From: Myxococcales bacterium
Lineage (GTDB): Bacteria > Myxococcota_A > Polyangia > Haliangiales > Haliangiaceae
DNA: 64,000 bases
NCBI GenBank assembly: GCA_028287135.1
Contig: JAQBQE010000029.1
Location: 54,488-118,487, forward strand
Direction of reading: 5' to 3'
Numbering within the stretch: position 1 is the stretch's first letter; each line of letters starts with the position of its first letter. The notes under the pieces were generated by a model. The model was not told where the DNA came from, made no database searches, and worked only from the letters and a program-made list of their open reading frames with translations. The position numbers and the translations under genes are program-made. Of the stretch, positions 15,869 to 24,304 are shown one piece after another.

Positions 15869-17653
15869 CTACTTCTTGGCGACGAACGCGCGGGCCGCGG
15901 CGATCTCGGGGCGCGTGCTGTCGCCCGCTGCGGTCTGCTCGACGGCCTGCTCGTAGTACTTGCGAGCGACGTCCGCCTTGCCGGCCTTCTGGGCAGCGAG
16001 GCCCGCACCGAGCAGGCTGTTGAGTCGGCGCGGTGACGTCTTGAGTGCCGTCTCGTACGCGACGATCGCTTCGGCCGGCTTGTCGAGCTGCAGCAGCAGA
16101 TCGCCGAGCTGCTCGTAGATCAGGTTGATCGGGCCCGGGCTGACCGGGTTCTTGCCGAGCTCCTCTTCCATCTGCGCCGCCTTGCGGAGCGCTGCGATCG
16201 CGTCGGCGCTCTTGCCCTTCGCCTGGGTCAGCCACGCGGTGACGGCCTGGTGCTGCAGCGCGAGGTGCTGCTTGAAGTACGCGAACTTGGGATCGTTGGT
16301 CAGGTCGCGCAGCTCGGTCAGGCGGGCAAGCGACTTCTCGGCACCCGCGATGTCTCCGCTGCGAGCGCGGCCAAGACCACGCGCGTACTCGATGTGAGCC
16401 TCCGCGAACGGGAACTTGGTCCAGAACGACGCGGTCGGAACCGTCAGTGCCGCCGCCTCGGCCCACGCATGGCGCTCGACGGCGAACCGGGCCGGCACCG
16501 CACCGACCGCGTAGGATGCGACGAAGTCGATCTCCGGGACCGTCTTCTTCACCGACATCACGTGCTCCACGACCGCCTTGGCCTTGGCCTCCTGTCCGGT
16601 CTGCAGATACGCGTAGACGAGGTAGTCGAGTGCGTGCAGCTCCTCGAACGACATCCCGTCGAGCTTCATCTCGGTGACGTACTTCTTCCCCGCGTCTGCC
16701 GAGGCCAGGTTGCCGTTGATCGAGTCCTGCCACATGCCGAGTCGAACGAAGATGTGCGACGGCATGTGCAGCGCGTGCGGCACCCACGGCGCGATGTCGG
16801 CGTACGCCTTCGCGACCTCGAGCCCGCGCTCCGCGAGCGGCGGGAAGTCGTAGGCGTGGATCATGTAGTGCGCGACGCCCGGGTGATCGCGGTGAGTGGC
16901 CCACTGCTTCTCGAGGATCTCGGCCGCCTTGCGCGGGTTCGTCAGCGTCGGATCGACAGGCTTCGCCGAGCCGAGGAGTGCGAGCGCATAGAACGATGCA
17001 GCCTCCGTGTCCTCGGGGTTCGCCGCGAACACCTTCTCCATCGCCATCGTGTAGGTGGTCGCGCGCGTGAGGTGATCGCCACCGCCCGTGGGGCCGTGGC
17101 AGCTCATCCCGCCGGCGGATCCTGCGGCCGATCCGGCGCCCGGCTTCGGCGCCGGCATGTCGGTGTAGAACGTCGCCAGCGCATCGATGAACGTCGTCTC
17201 GTGCGGCGACTTCTTGGGCGCGGCCTTCGCCTTCTCGATCGCGGCGCGGCCGCTCGCGAGCTCCTCGGGCGTCGGCGGGGCCCACAGCGGGTGGTAGTAG
17301 GTCATCGCCACGCCCCAGTGCGCGATGCTGCAGTCGGGATCCTTGGTCGTCAGCTCCGTGAACAGGCGGCGCGATTCGCCATAGAAGAACGAGTGCAGCA
17401 GGGCCATCGCGCGATCGAACTGCGCCTGCTGTCCGTCGCAGGAGATCTTGAAGTCGACGCGACCGACCTTCCGGAGGTCGCCGACGGCAGGACCGTCGGT
17501 GGCGGTCGTGGACTTCGCGGGCGTGGCGACCGCGGGCGTGACGTCGGTTGTGGGCGCGACGGGAGTTCCCGGCTCTGACGCCTTCTTGCACGCGGCCCCC
17601 GTCAACGCGGACCCGAGAGTGAGCAGGAGAACGGCGCGTTCCAGCTTGGGCAT
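15869..17653 (-). CDS. TPR-repeat lipoprotein (paralogue of the 3.6 kb gene)
   Basis: A 594-residue lipoprotein from ATG 17653 (signal LTLGSALTGAACKK). It has helical TPR-like repeats with the same landmark motifs as the protein at 3639-5405: LLHSFFYGESRRLF, SIAHWGVAM, HPGVAHYMIHAYDFP, HMPSHIFVRLGMWQDSI and a C-terminal TPR with AYETALKTSPRRL. A CxGPTGGGD-like Cys-Gly patch (SCHGPTGGG) near residue 190 is absent from the paralogue and resembles an internal loop. No enzyme motif is seen; a periplasmic scaffold or binding role is likely. Confidence 0.82.
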   Translation of the reverse strand: MPKLERAVLLLTLGSALTGAACKKASEPGTPVAPTTDVTPAVATPAKSTTATDGPAVGDLRKVGRVDFKISCDGQQAQFDRAMALLHSFFYGESRRLFTELTTKDPDCSIAHWGVAMTYYHPLWAPPTPEELASGRAAIEKAKAAPKKSPHETTFIDALATFYTDMPAPKPGAGSAAGSAGGMSCHGPTGGGDHLTRATTYTMAMEKVFAANPEDTEAASFYALALLGSAKPVDPTLTNPRKAAEILEKQWATHRDHPGVAHYMIHAYDFPPLAERGLEVAKAYADIAPWVPHALHMPSHIFVRLGMWQDSINGNLASADAGKKYVTEMKLDGMSFEELHALDYLVYAYLQTGQEAKAKAVVEHVMSVKKTVPEIDFVASYAVGAVPARFAVERHAWAEAAALTVPTASFWTKFPFAEAHIEYARGLGRARSGDIAGAEKSLARLTELRDLTNDPKFAYFKQHLALQHQAVTAWLTQAKGKSADAIAALRKAAQMEEELGKNPVSPGPINLIYEQLGDLLLQLDKPAEAIVAYETALKTSPRRLNSLLGAGLAAQKAGKADVARKYYEQAVEQTAAGDSTRPEIAAARAFVAKK

Positions 17654-17944
17654 CCGGCCGACTATAAATCCGCCGATCCCGCGCCGGCAACTGCGGTGCT
17701 GCTCAACCACGCGCCAGGCCTGGCCAGATCGCGGCGACTGATCACGGTTATCAGTCAAACAGAGCAGAAACGCGAACAACGATGCAGACGGCCGGGAAGG
17801 GGAGCGGAAGCCACGGAATTTGGATCAGTGCTCGGTCGGGTGGCAGATATATATCGTGAGTGATTGAGCCATGTTGCGAGGCTAAGTGGAGTGGCTTCTC
17901 ACGTGCACATAGGTTCGTCACCCCCCGCCAAGGAGTCTGGATAC

Positions 17945-19282
17945 ATGAAGCAACGAATCGGTCTCGGTAATTATGCAGTCAGCGGCGTACTTCTGTCACT
18001 CGTGGCCTGCGCGGCCACGGGACCCGAGACCACCACGACCGAGGAGGAGGCCACCACCTCGTCCGCCCGCCGCCATCACGACGTCATCAGTGACGCCGTC
18101 GTCCGCGAGTGGACCCAGATCGCCGTCAACACGATCGGCGCCCAGCCGCCGTTCCCGTCGACGCGCTTCATGGCGACCGTCGAGCTCGCGATGTTCGAGG
18201 CCGTCAACACGATCACCGGCAAGTACGAGGCGTACCTCGGTACGGTCAGTGCTGCCCCCGGCGCGTCGCCGCAGGCTGCCGCGGCTGCCGCCGCGCACGC
18301 CGTCCTGAAGGGCTTCTTCCCGGCCGCTACCGCCACCCTCGACGCGAAGCTCGCCGCCACGCTCGCGACGCTTCCGGACGACGGCAAGGCCGATGGTGTT
18401 GCCGCCGGCCAGGCCGCCGGAGCCGCGATGCTCGCCAACCGCACCGGCGACGGCTCGGCGCCCCCCGCGTTCTACAACCCGCCGACCCCCGGCGCACCCG
18501 GCGAATGGCAGCGCACCGCGAGCTGCGGTGCACCCGGTGGTGCGTTCGCGCACTGGCAGAACGTCAAGCCGTTCGGCATCCAGAGCTCGTCGCAGTTCCG
18601 CGCCGACGCGCCTCCGGCGCTCGGCAGCAAGAAGTACGCGAACGACTTCGAGGAGGTCGTGGAGCTCGGCAATGGTGCGTTCGGCACCAACCCCAATCGC
18701 TCGACCGATCGCGAGGATGTCGTGAAGGTGTACGGCGCGCAGCCGCCGCACCAGGGCTGGAACCAGATCGCCCTCCAGATCATCGCCACCCGCAACGACG
18801 ACATCAGCGACACCGTCCGCACGCTCGCGCTGATGAACCTGTCGCTCAGCGACTCCCACATCAGCGTCTTCGAGTCGAAGTACTTCTACAAGGCGTGGCG
18901 CCCGATCACCGCCGTGGCAGGCGCTGACACCGACGGCAACAACAACACCGACGTCAGCGCGTTCACGTCGCCCATCCCGGCGCCGTGCTTCCCGAGCTAC
19001 CCGTCGGCGCACGGCGTCGGCGCTGGCGCGGCGAGCCGCGTCCTCGAGAAGGCGTACGGCAAGCGCCACGACTTCACGGTGACCACGCCGTCGCTGCCGC
19101 TCATCACCCTCCACTACGACTCGATCGCCGACGTCGTGTCGGACGTGTCCGACGCTCGCGTCTACGGTGGCATCCACTTCCGCTTCGACCAGGATGGAGC
19201 CGAGAAGCAGGGCAAGAAGATCGCGAACTACAACCTCGACCACGTCCTGCAAAAGCAGGATGACGAGCGCTGCGACGACTAG
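17945..19282 (+). CDS. Vanadium-dependent haloperoxidase / PAP2-like lipoprotein
   Basis: A 445-residue protein; ATG 17945 has AAGGAG upstream. The signal ends LLSLVACAATG (lipobox-like). The C-terminal half carries the phosphate/vanadate pocket of the VHPO/PAP2 family: YKAWRPITAV (Lys and Arg), PSYPSAHG (usually PSGH) and DARVYGGIHFRFDQD (Arg and His). Family members oxidise halide with peroxide or hydrolyse phosphate monoesters; Ala in PSAH and lack of experimental context leave both open. An N-terminal helical domain about 45-180 (NTIGAQPPFPSTR, AMFEAVNTI) is typical of bacterial VHPO-like proteins. It is followed by a terminator hairpin. Confidence 0.85.
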   Translation: MKQRIGLGNYAVSGVLLSLVACAATGPETTTTEEEATTSSARRHHDVISDAVVREWTQIAVNTIGAQPPFPSTRFMATVELAMFEAVNTITGKYEAYLGTVSAAPGASPQAAAAAAAHAVLKGFFPAATATLDAKLAATLATLPDDGKADGVAAGQAAGAAMLANRTGDGSAPPAFYNPPTPGAPGEWQRTASCGAPGGAFAHWQNVKPFGIQSSSQFRADAPPALGSKKYANDFEEVVELGNGAFGTNPNRSTDREDVVKVYGAQPPHQGWNQIALQIIATRNDDISDTVRTLALMNLSLSDSHISVFESKYFYKAWRPITAVAGADTDGNNNTDVSAFTSPIPAPCFPSYPSAHGVGAGAASRVLEKAYGKRHDFTVTTPSLPLITLHYDSIADVVSDVSDARVYGGIHFRFDQDGAEKQGKKIANYNLDHVLQKQDDERCDD

Positions 19283-19306
19283 TCGACACGCAGATACCTG
19301 ACGGGG

Positions 19307-19337
19307 AAACCGCCGCGCCGAAAGGCTCGGCGGTTTT
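19307..19337 (+). terminator. Intrinsic terminator after the haloperoxidase-like gene
   Basis: A perfect 9-bp stem (AAACCGCCG/CGGCGGTTT) with a 12-base loop, followed by TTTTG. It starts about 25 bases after the stop codon. Confidence 0.85.
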
Positions 19338-19450
19338 GTCGTTGTCGCGTTCTCGAATTGATAACAAACGATCGCGAGACACACGCGAACGGTCCGGACG
19401 CGAGCCCTGTTCTGTTGCGCAATCCGGTGGGGTGGTGTGACATACCGAGC

Positions 19451-19999
19451 ATGATCGCGATCAAGAACGCTGCTTCATTCACGTCCGCGCTCGCACTCGC
19501 TCTGCTGACGAGCTGCGCGGGACCTGCGGGCCCTGCCGGCCCTGCGGGCCCCGCCGGGCCTCCAGGACCACCCGCGGTTCCCGGGGCGCCTGCGCAGGAA
19601 GCCTGGAAGAAGGAGTTCTTGAACCCTGCGGGCATCCCGACTGCGCCCGCCTACACGGCGGTGATCAAGGCGGGACAGATGGTCTTCGTGGCCGCGCAGG
19701 TGGGGGCCGTCAAGAATGGAAAGGTTGTCTCCGTGGGAAACCCGGAGCAGCAGGTCCGCGAGATCTGGCAGCACCTGGACATCGCGCTGGCGGCCGCGGG
19801 CGGAACCCGCAACGACATCGTCGCGACCTGGTCGTACATCACCAAGCCGGAGTACAGCCAGTACGTGACCAAGGTCCGCGTCGAGCTGTTCCCGAACCAG
19901 CCCCCGACGACCTCGAAGCCGCTGGTCGTAACCGCCGTGCACCCGAATCCCGACTACCTCGTCTCGATCAGCTGTATCGCCGTGATCCCGCCGAAGTGA
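19451..19999 (+). CDS. RidA-family lipoprotein with collagen-like stalk
   Basis: A 182-residue protein from ATG 19451. The signal ends LALALLTSCAG, giving a lipid anchor. It is followed by a run of Gly-Pro-Ala/Gly-Pro-Pro triplets (about residues 22-45), i.e. a short collagen-like segment. The remaining ~130 residues match the YjgF/YER057c/RidA fold (GQMVFVAAQVG, QVREIWQHLDIALAAAGG, KVRVELFPN, VSISCIAV). Cytosolic RidA deaminates reactive enamines and carries a conserved Arg (here in the TKVRVELF strand region); an exported, stalk-anchored version is unusual. The collagen run could promote trimers, matching the trimeric state of RidA. Confidence 0.85.
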   Translation: MIAIKNAASFTSALALALLTSCAGPAGPAGPAGPAGPPGPPAVPGAPAQEAWKKEFLNPAGIPTAPAYTAVIKAGQMVFVAAQVGAVKNGKVVSVGNPEQQVREIWQHLDIALAAAGGTRNDIVATWSYITKPEYSQYVTKVRVELFPNQPPTTSKPLVVTAVHPNPDYLVSISCIAVIPPK

Positions 20000-20052
20000 G
20001 CTGGGACGCGGGGGGGGCTCCGCCACGGTGCGGTTGATGTTATCGTAGCGTC

Positions 20053-21105
20053 GTGAGGCCGATCGTTTGGATGTCTGAGCCGCTGTCGCGCTCGCTCCGC
20101 GACAGGCTCTCCGGAGAGTCGCTCGTCGTGAGCTCCACGCAGGAGTTCATCGACGCGCCGCGCGATGCGAGGACCGTGTCGTTCCTCGACGGCTCGACGC
20201 TCGCAGCACTCGACGAGCTCGCACTCGCGTACGGCAAGGAGGTGGTCCCGCCGCCGAACTGGCGACGCCTCGTCGCGGCCGTGTCGCTCGGCCCGGTGAT
20301 CCTGATCTCCTCGGATCCGATCCGGGCCACGATCAACGGGCTCCAGCCCCACCCATGGCTATCACACATCCTGAGCGCGACCATGCTCGAGCACCGCATG
20401 GCCGCCGAGCACATCGGTCACGTCATGCAGGCAGCGACCACCACGGACACGCCGAGGCTCATGGACTGGCTCGGCACCGAGGTCGCGGCCCGCCGGATCC
20501 GGATCGCCCACGCGAGCAAGCGTATCGAGCGGCTCGAGCGGATGAGCGAGTTCTTCACCTCGCAGGGCGTCAGCGAGCGTACGGTTCACCAGATCCGCGA
20601 CGTCGCCGAGGAGCTCCTGACCAACGTGTTCTACAACGCGCCCGTCGCAGCCGGCGCGGTCAAGGATCCGATCCCGCGATCCCAGGACGTCTCGCTCCCC
20701 GCGGACAGCGCGTGCGATCTGATCTACGGGACCCGCGAAGACCTCGCGTTCGTGCGGGTCCGCGACCCGTTTGGCTCGCTGTCGAGGTCGCGGCTCGTCG
20801 AGGTGCTCGCCCGCTGCGCGCGCACGGAGAAGGTCGAGGTCGACAGCTCGATGGGCGGCTCGGGCCTCGGCCTGTGGCGCGTCGTCAACGCCGCCTCGCT
20901 GCTCTCGATCCTGGTGGTCAACAACCACCACACCGAGGTGCTCGTCGGGATCATCGACCGCCCCGCTGCGGGCCAGCGTCCGTTCGCGTTTCACATGTTC
21001 GTGAAGGACGGCGCGAAGCGCAGGTCCTGGACGTCCGCGAACCAGGACACCGGCGTCTCCGAGCCGACGTTCAACACGTCGGTCGCGATCGTGCTCAAGG
21101 ACTAG
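20053..21105 (+). CDS. HATPase_c-domain protein (histidine-kinase-like or anti-sigma-like ATPase)
   Basis: A 350-residue cytoplasmic protein from GTG 20053. The C-terminal half is a GHKL ATPase: VAEELLTNVFYNA (N box) and MGGSGLGLWRV (G2 box). No H-box with a phospho-accepting His is obvious; the region before it (about 100-165) is helical. The first ~100 residues look like an alpha/beta pseudo-receiver (VILISSDPIRATING). It may be an anti-sigma-type serine kinase, and so could be a partner of a SpoIIE-type phosphatase such as the one at 5430-8684; this is inference only. It shares the CTAG stop palindrome with the convergent comB. Confidence 0.75.
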   Translation: MRPIVWMSEPLSRSLRDRLSGESLVVSSTQEFIDAPRDARTVSFLDGSTLAALDELALAYGKEVVPPPNWRRLVAAVSLGPVILISSDPIRATINGLQPHPWLSHILSATMLEHRMAAEHIGHVMQAATTTDTPRLMDWLGTEVAARRIRIAHASKRIERLERMSEFFTSQGVSERTVHQIRDVAEELLTNVFYNAPVAAGAVKDPIPRSQDVSLPADSACDLIYGTREDLAFVRVRDPFGSLSRSRLVEVLARCARTEKVEVDSSMGGSGLGLWRVVNAASLLSILVVNNHHTEVLVGIIDRPAAGQRPFAFHMFVKDGAKRRSWTSANQDTGVSEPTFNTSVAIVLKD

Positions 21106-21806
21106 GCGCGCGCGGCATCGACGACGCGGAACCACCGCGCGTCGGCTCGTCCCACGACGCGCGGCACGATCGGCACCGCGTCGAGGTCGAAGCAGAGGTC
21201 GATGTCGGCGCCGAGGTTCGGCTCGTTCGCGCGACGCTCCATGATCCGCGCATCGAGCCGACACGCAGCGATCGCTGCGGCGGTGTCGATGGGCGCAGCC
21301 GGGTCGGGAGCCAGCATCGCGACGATCACGTCGGCGCATGCGTCGTCCTCGGCGTTGCGCCGCACGCGCTTCACGTTGCCTGCCGGCATCAGCGCGACCG
21401 AGGCTACGCCTCTGCGGTGGACGTGGTCGAGGATCGCGGCCACGTTGATGAAGCCGGCGAGCAGGACCTCGTCGGCGATCTGTGCGGCGAGGCTGATCGC
21501 GAGCGTGCCGTTGGTCGTCACCAGCACGGGCATCCGCCCATCGAGCTCGACATCGCGCGCCTGGATCGGCGAGTTGTCGAACCGCGGGATGTCGGACTCC
21601 ACGCCGGCCAGCTCGCTGAACAGCGCGTAGCCGGCGGCACGCTCGGGCAGCTCACCCAGGTCGGCGGGCGTGGTCACCACGCACAGCTCACCGAGCCGGC
21701 GGCACAGCACGGTGGCGGTGCTGGTCGCGCGCAGGACATCGATGACGATGCAGATGTCGACGCGCTCACCCGGCGGATCTCCGGGGCGGACGATCGAGAC
21801 GCGCAC
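21102..21806 (-). CDS. comB: 2-phosphosulfolactate phosphatase (ComB family)
   Basis: A 234-residue protein starting at GTG 21806, one base after the comA stop. It carries the family signature CIVIDVLRATST and the later TTNGTLAI and ADVIVA segments typical of ComB phosphatases. The reaction is hydrolysis of (R)-2-phospho-3-sulfolactate to (R)-3-sulfolactate in a Mg2+-dependent step; known from methanogen coenzyme M synthesis and from bacteria that make sulfolactate. With the synthase next door this makes (R)-sulfolactate from phosphoenolpyruvate and sulfite. No comC, comD or comE is visible here, so the pathway endpoint is open. Confidence 0.88.
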   Translation of the reverse strand: MRVSIVRPGDPPGERVDICIVIDVLRATSTATVLCRRLGELCVVTTPADLGELPERAAGYALFSELAGVESDIPRFDNSPIQARDVELDGRMPVLVTTNGTLAISLAAQIADEVLLAGFINVAAILDHVHRRGVASVALMPAGNVKRVRRNAEDDACADVIVAMLAPDPAAPIDTAAAIAACRLDARIMERRANEPNLGADIDLCFDLDAVPIVPRVVGRADARWFRVVDAARA

Positions 21807-21807
21807 G

Positions 21808-22569
21808 CTAGCTACCGCGACGGGCGGGCCACGTCAGCAGCGTGTGCTCCTTGAGGCCGCGCCGGAACGACTCGAGCGTCAGCACGTCGGTGGTCTTGAT
21901 GTTGGCGAGGTTCACGTTCGGCCCGAGCTTCTTCAAGAAGAACAGCTGCTGGGGGCGCTCGAGCGCTTCCCAGATCAGGCGGTCGTGGCCACCGGCGAGC
22001 TCGAGTAGCTCGTCGACGAAGCCTTCCCGGACCGGCTGACCGACGGGCCCGACCTGGCGTCCCTCGACGACGATCTTCTTGGCACCGGCGCCGAACTCCT
22101 GCTTCAGGACCTCGCCCCAGTCCTTCACGTGGAGCGCGATCTTGCCGCCGATCTCCGACCACACCTCGGTGACCGCGCCGAACCGCTCGATCCACTTCAG
22201 CTTGTCCGCGGTCGGGATATCGATCGAGCCGTCCGAGACCTCGATGTGGATCTTGGTCGCGCGAACGAGCGCGAACAGCTCCTCGAGCTTGCCGTGGAGG
22301 AACGAGTACTCGAACAGCGTCCCGCCGAGCATCGGGCTGATCCCGGCGTTGCGATAGATCTCGAGCTTGGCATCGAGGTTCGCCGTGATCAGGGAGCTGC
22401 CCCAGGCGATCTTGACGAAGTCGCAGTGGGCGGCGGCGGTATCGGCGAGATCCGCGGCACCGCGCGGGCCAAGACCGGTATCGAGCGCGATCGTCAGGCC
22501 GTGATCACGGGGCTTGACCGTGCGGTCGCTGACGTCGAGTACAGCGCGAAAGAGCGGTTCCTGGTTCAT
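21808..22569 (-). CDS. comA: Phosphosulfolactate synthase (ComA family)
   Basis: A 253-residue protein of usual family length from ATG 22569. Signatures are KPRDHGLTIALDTGLG, CDFVKIAWGSS, LGGTLFEYSFLHGK, IEVSDGSIDI and WSEIGGK, all of the ComA TIM-barrel. The reaction adds sulfite to phosphoenolpyruvate giving (R)-2-phospho-3-sulfolactate. It is three bases downstream of ggt and one base upstream of comB, which places all three in one tight operon. ComA in bacteria is sporadic and often marks sulfolactate or sulfonate specialised pathways. Confidence 0.92.
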   Translation of the reverse strand: MNQEPLFRAVLDVSDRTVKPRDHGLTIALDTGLGPRGAADLADTAAAHCDFVKIAWGSSLITANLDAKLEIYRNAGISPMLGGTLFEYSFLHGKLEELFALVRATKIHIEVSDGSIDIPTADKLKWIERFGAVTEVWSEIGGKIALHVKDWGEVLKQEFGAGAKKIVVEGRQVGPVGQPVREGFVDELLELAGGHDRLIWEALERPQQLFFLKKLGPNVNLANIKTTDVLTLESFRRGLKEHTLLTWPARRGS

Positions 22570-22572
22570 GGA

Positions 22573-24192
22573 TCAAAACCTCGAGTCAAGGAGGGCCATC
22601 AGCGTCTTGGCATTCACATCGTACTGCGCCGCCGCGAGGATTCCGAGCCGCGGGAACTGCACCACGTCGAAACCCAGGCGCTCGAGCGCTTCCTGGTGGC
22701 TCGCGTCCAGCGAGTCCTCGACATCGAGCTGCGTCGGCCGGTACTGATGGTGGACGCGTGGGAGCGCGGCGGCCTGCGAGAGCGCGAGACCGTTGCCGTA
22801 CATGCCCAGGATCGTCTGGGCGACCGCCGTCGGGATGCGCGGGCCACCGGAGCCGCCGATCACGAGCTCGACCACATCGCCGTTCGAGACGATCGTCGGG
22901 GCCATCGAGCCGAGCGGCCGCAGGCCCGGGGCCAGCGTGTTGTACTTGCCCTCGAACAGCTGGTACCAGTTCGGCACGTCGGGGAGGATCCCGAAGTCAT
23001 CGATCGTGTTGTTGAGCAGCGAGCCGGTTCCCTCGGCGACCAGCTTCGACCCGAACAGCGTGTTGAGGCTGTACGTGTTCGAGACCGCCATGCCGGAGCT
23101 GTCGATCGCGCACATGTGTGTCGTGTTCTGCGGCGGGAACGGCTCGCGGACGGGGCGCTCTCCGACGAGGCCAAGCTCGCGCTCGAACCGCTCGATCGAT
23201 CCCGCGTCGAACTTCATCTGCGTCAGCTCCTCGCAGCGAGCGAGCATGGCAGCGGGCACGACCTTGGGATCGCCCGCGAACTCGGCGCGTAGCGCGTACG
23301 CGATCCGGAACGCGCGGGCGAGGAGCTCGTAGCGCGCGGTCGAACGGACGGGGAGGGCAGCACAGCCCGCGGCCTCGAGCAGCGCGAGGCTGAGGATCAC
23401 GATGAAGCCGCCACCCGAGGGCAGCGGCGTCGTCATGATGTCGTGACCGAAGATCCGGCGGTGGTACGGCTTGCGCCAGATCGCCTCGTACGTGAGCAGG
23501 TCGCCGTGATCCATCACGCCGCCGTACTTCTGCACCGTCCTGATGATCGCATCGGCGATCGGACCCTGACGGAACGCGTCGGGACCGTTCTCGCCGAGGA
23601 GGCGCAGGGTCTTGCCGAGATCAGGGTTGCAGAACAGATCGCCGGGGCGCCACATCCCCTCGGGGGGCAGCATCGCCTGCGCGGTCTCCGGGAAGGACGC
23701 GAGGTCCTTATGATAGAGGGAGAGATACCGGGCCTGGCGATTCGTGATCCACGTGCCGTGCTCCGCGAGATCGATCGCCGGACGCACGAGCCGATCCCAG
23801 CTCCAGGTCCCGAACCGGCGTACGGCCTCGGCGAGACCGGCGACGGTGCCGGGCACCGCGACCGCAAGACCGCCCCGCACGGAGCGATCGTTGGCGGTGG
23901 CGAACAGGACCGGATCCGCGAGGCGCGGCGCGGACTCGCGATAGTCGAGGAGGTGGCCTTCGCCCCCCGGCGGCTTGATCAGCATGAAGCCGCCGCCGGC
24001 GAGGTTGCCGGCCTGCGGGTAGGTGGCTGCGAGGGCGAGCGCCGTGGCGACCATCGCATCGACCGCGTTGCCGCCGTCGAGCAGGACGCGGGTTCCGACC
24101 GCGGACGCGATCGGGCAATACGAGACGACGCACCCCTCCGCCTTCGGGATGAGGTTCCGGAACGGACTGCGCTCGAGTCCTAACCTCGGCAC
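22573..24192 (-). CDS. Gamma-glutamyltransferase-family Ntn hydrolase, apparently cytoplasmic
   Basis: A 539-residue protein of normal GGT length from GTG 24192. No signal peptide is visible, unlike most periplasmic GGTs. Landmarks are GGNAVDAMVATALAL, LDYRESAP (gamma-glutamyl-binding Arg), the processing Thr in NTTHMCAID (about residue 357), NTYSLN, and RPLGSMAPTIV/GGSGGPRI (oxyanion and Gly loops). The first Ser of the usual SSM pair is Gly here. GGTs cleave or transfer the gamma-glutamyl group of glutathione-like compounds. Operon position with comA/comB suggests a role in a sulfonate or thiol pathway, possibly using a gamma-glutamyl intermediate; this is inference. Confidence 0.88.
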   Translation of the reverse strand: MPRLGLERSPFRNLIPKAEGCVVSYCPIASAVGTRVLLDGGNAVDAMVATALALAATYPQAGNLAGGGFMLIKPPGGEGHLLDYRESAPRLADPVLFATANDRSVRGGLAVAVPGTVAGLAEAVRRFGTWSWDRLVRPAIDLAEHGTWITNRQARYLSLYHKDLASFPETAQAMLPPEGMWRPGDLFCNPDLGKTLRLLGENGPDAFRQGPIADAIIRTVQKYGGVMDHGDLLTYEAIWRKPYHRRIFGHDIMTTPLPSGGGFIVILSLALLEAAGCAALPVRSTARYELLARAFRIAYALRAEFAGDPKVVPAAMLARCEELTQMKFDAGSIERFERELGLVGERPVREPFPPQNTTHMCAIDSSGMAVSNTYSLNTLFGSKLVAEGTGSLLNNTIDDFGILPDVPNWYQLFEGKYNTLAPGLRPLGSMAPTIVSNGDVVELVIGGSGGPRIPTAVAQTILGMYGNGLALSQAAALPRVHHQYRPTQLDVEDSLDASHQEALERLGFDVVQFPRLGILAAAQYDVNAKTLMALLDSRF

Positions 24193-24304
24193 ACCTGCTC
24201 CGGGGTCACGGACAACGCATCACCTGGTCGCGCTGGATCAACAACACCGGCAGCATACAAGGCCGGCCACCGGGCAACAATTGTGAGCACCCCACTTCGA
24301 GAGG

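Noticed and set aside
19510..19580. GC-rich short direct repeats
   Set aside because: They are in-frame codons for the collagen-like segment of the RidA lipoprotein.
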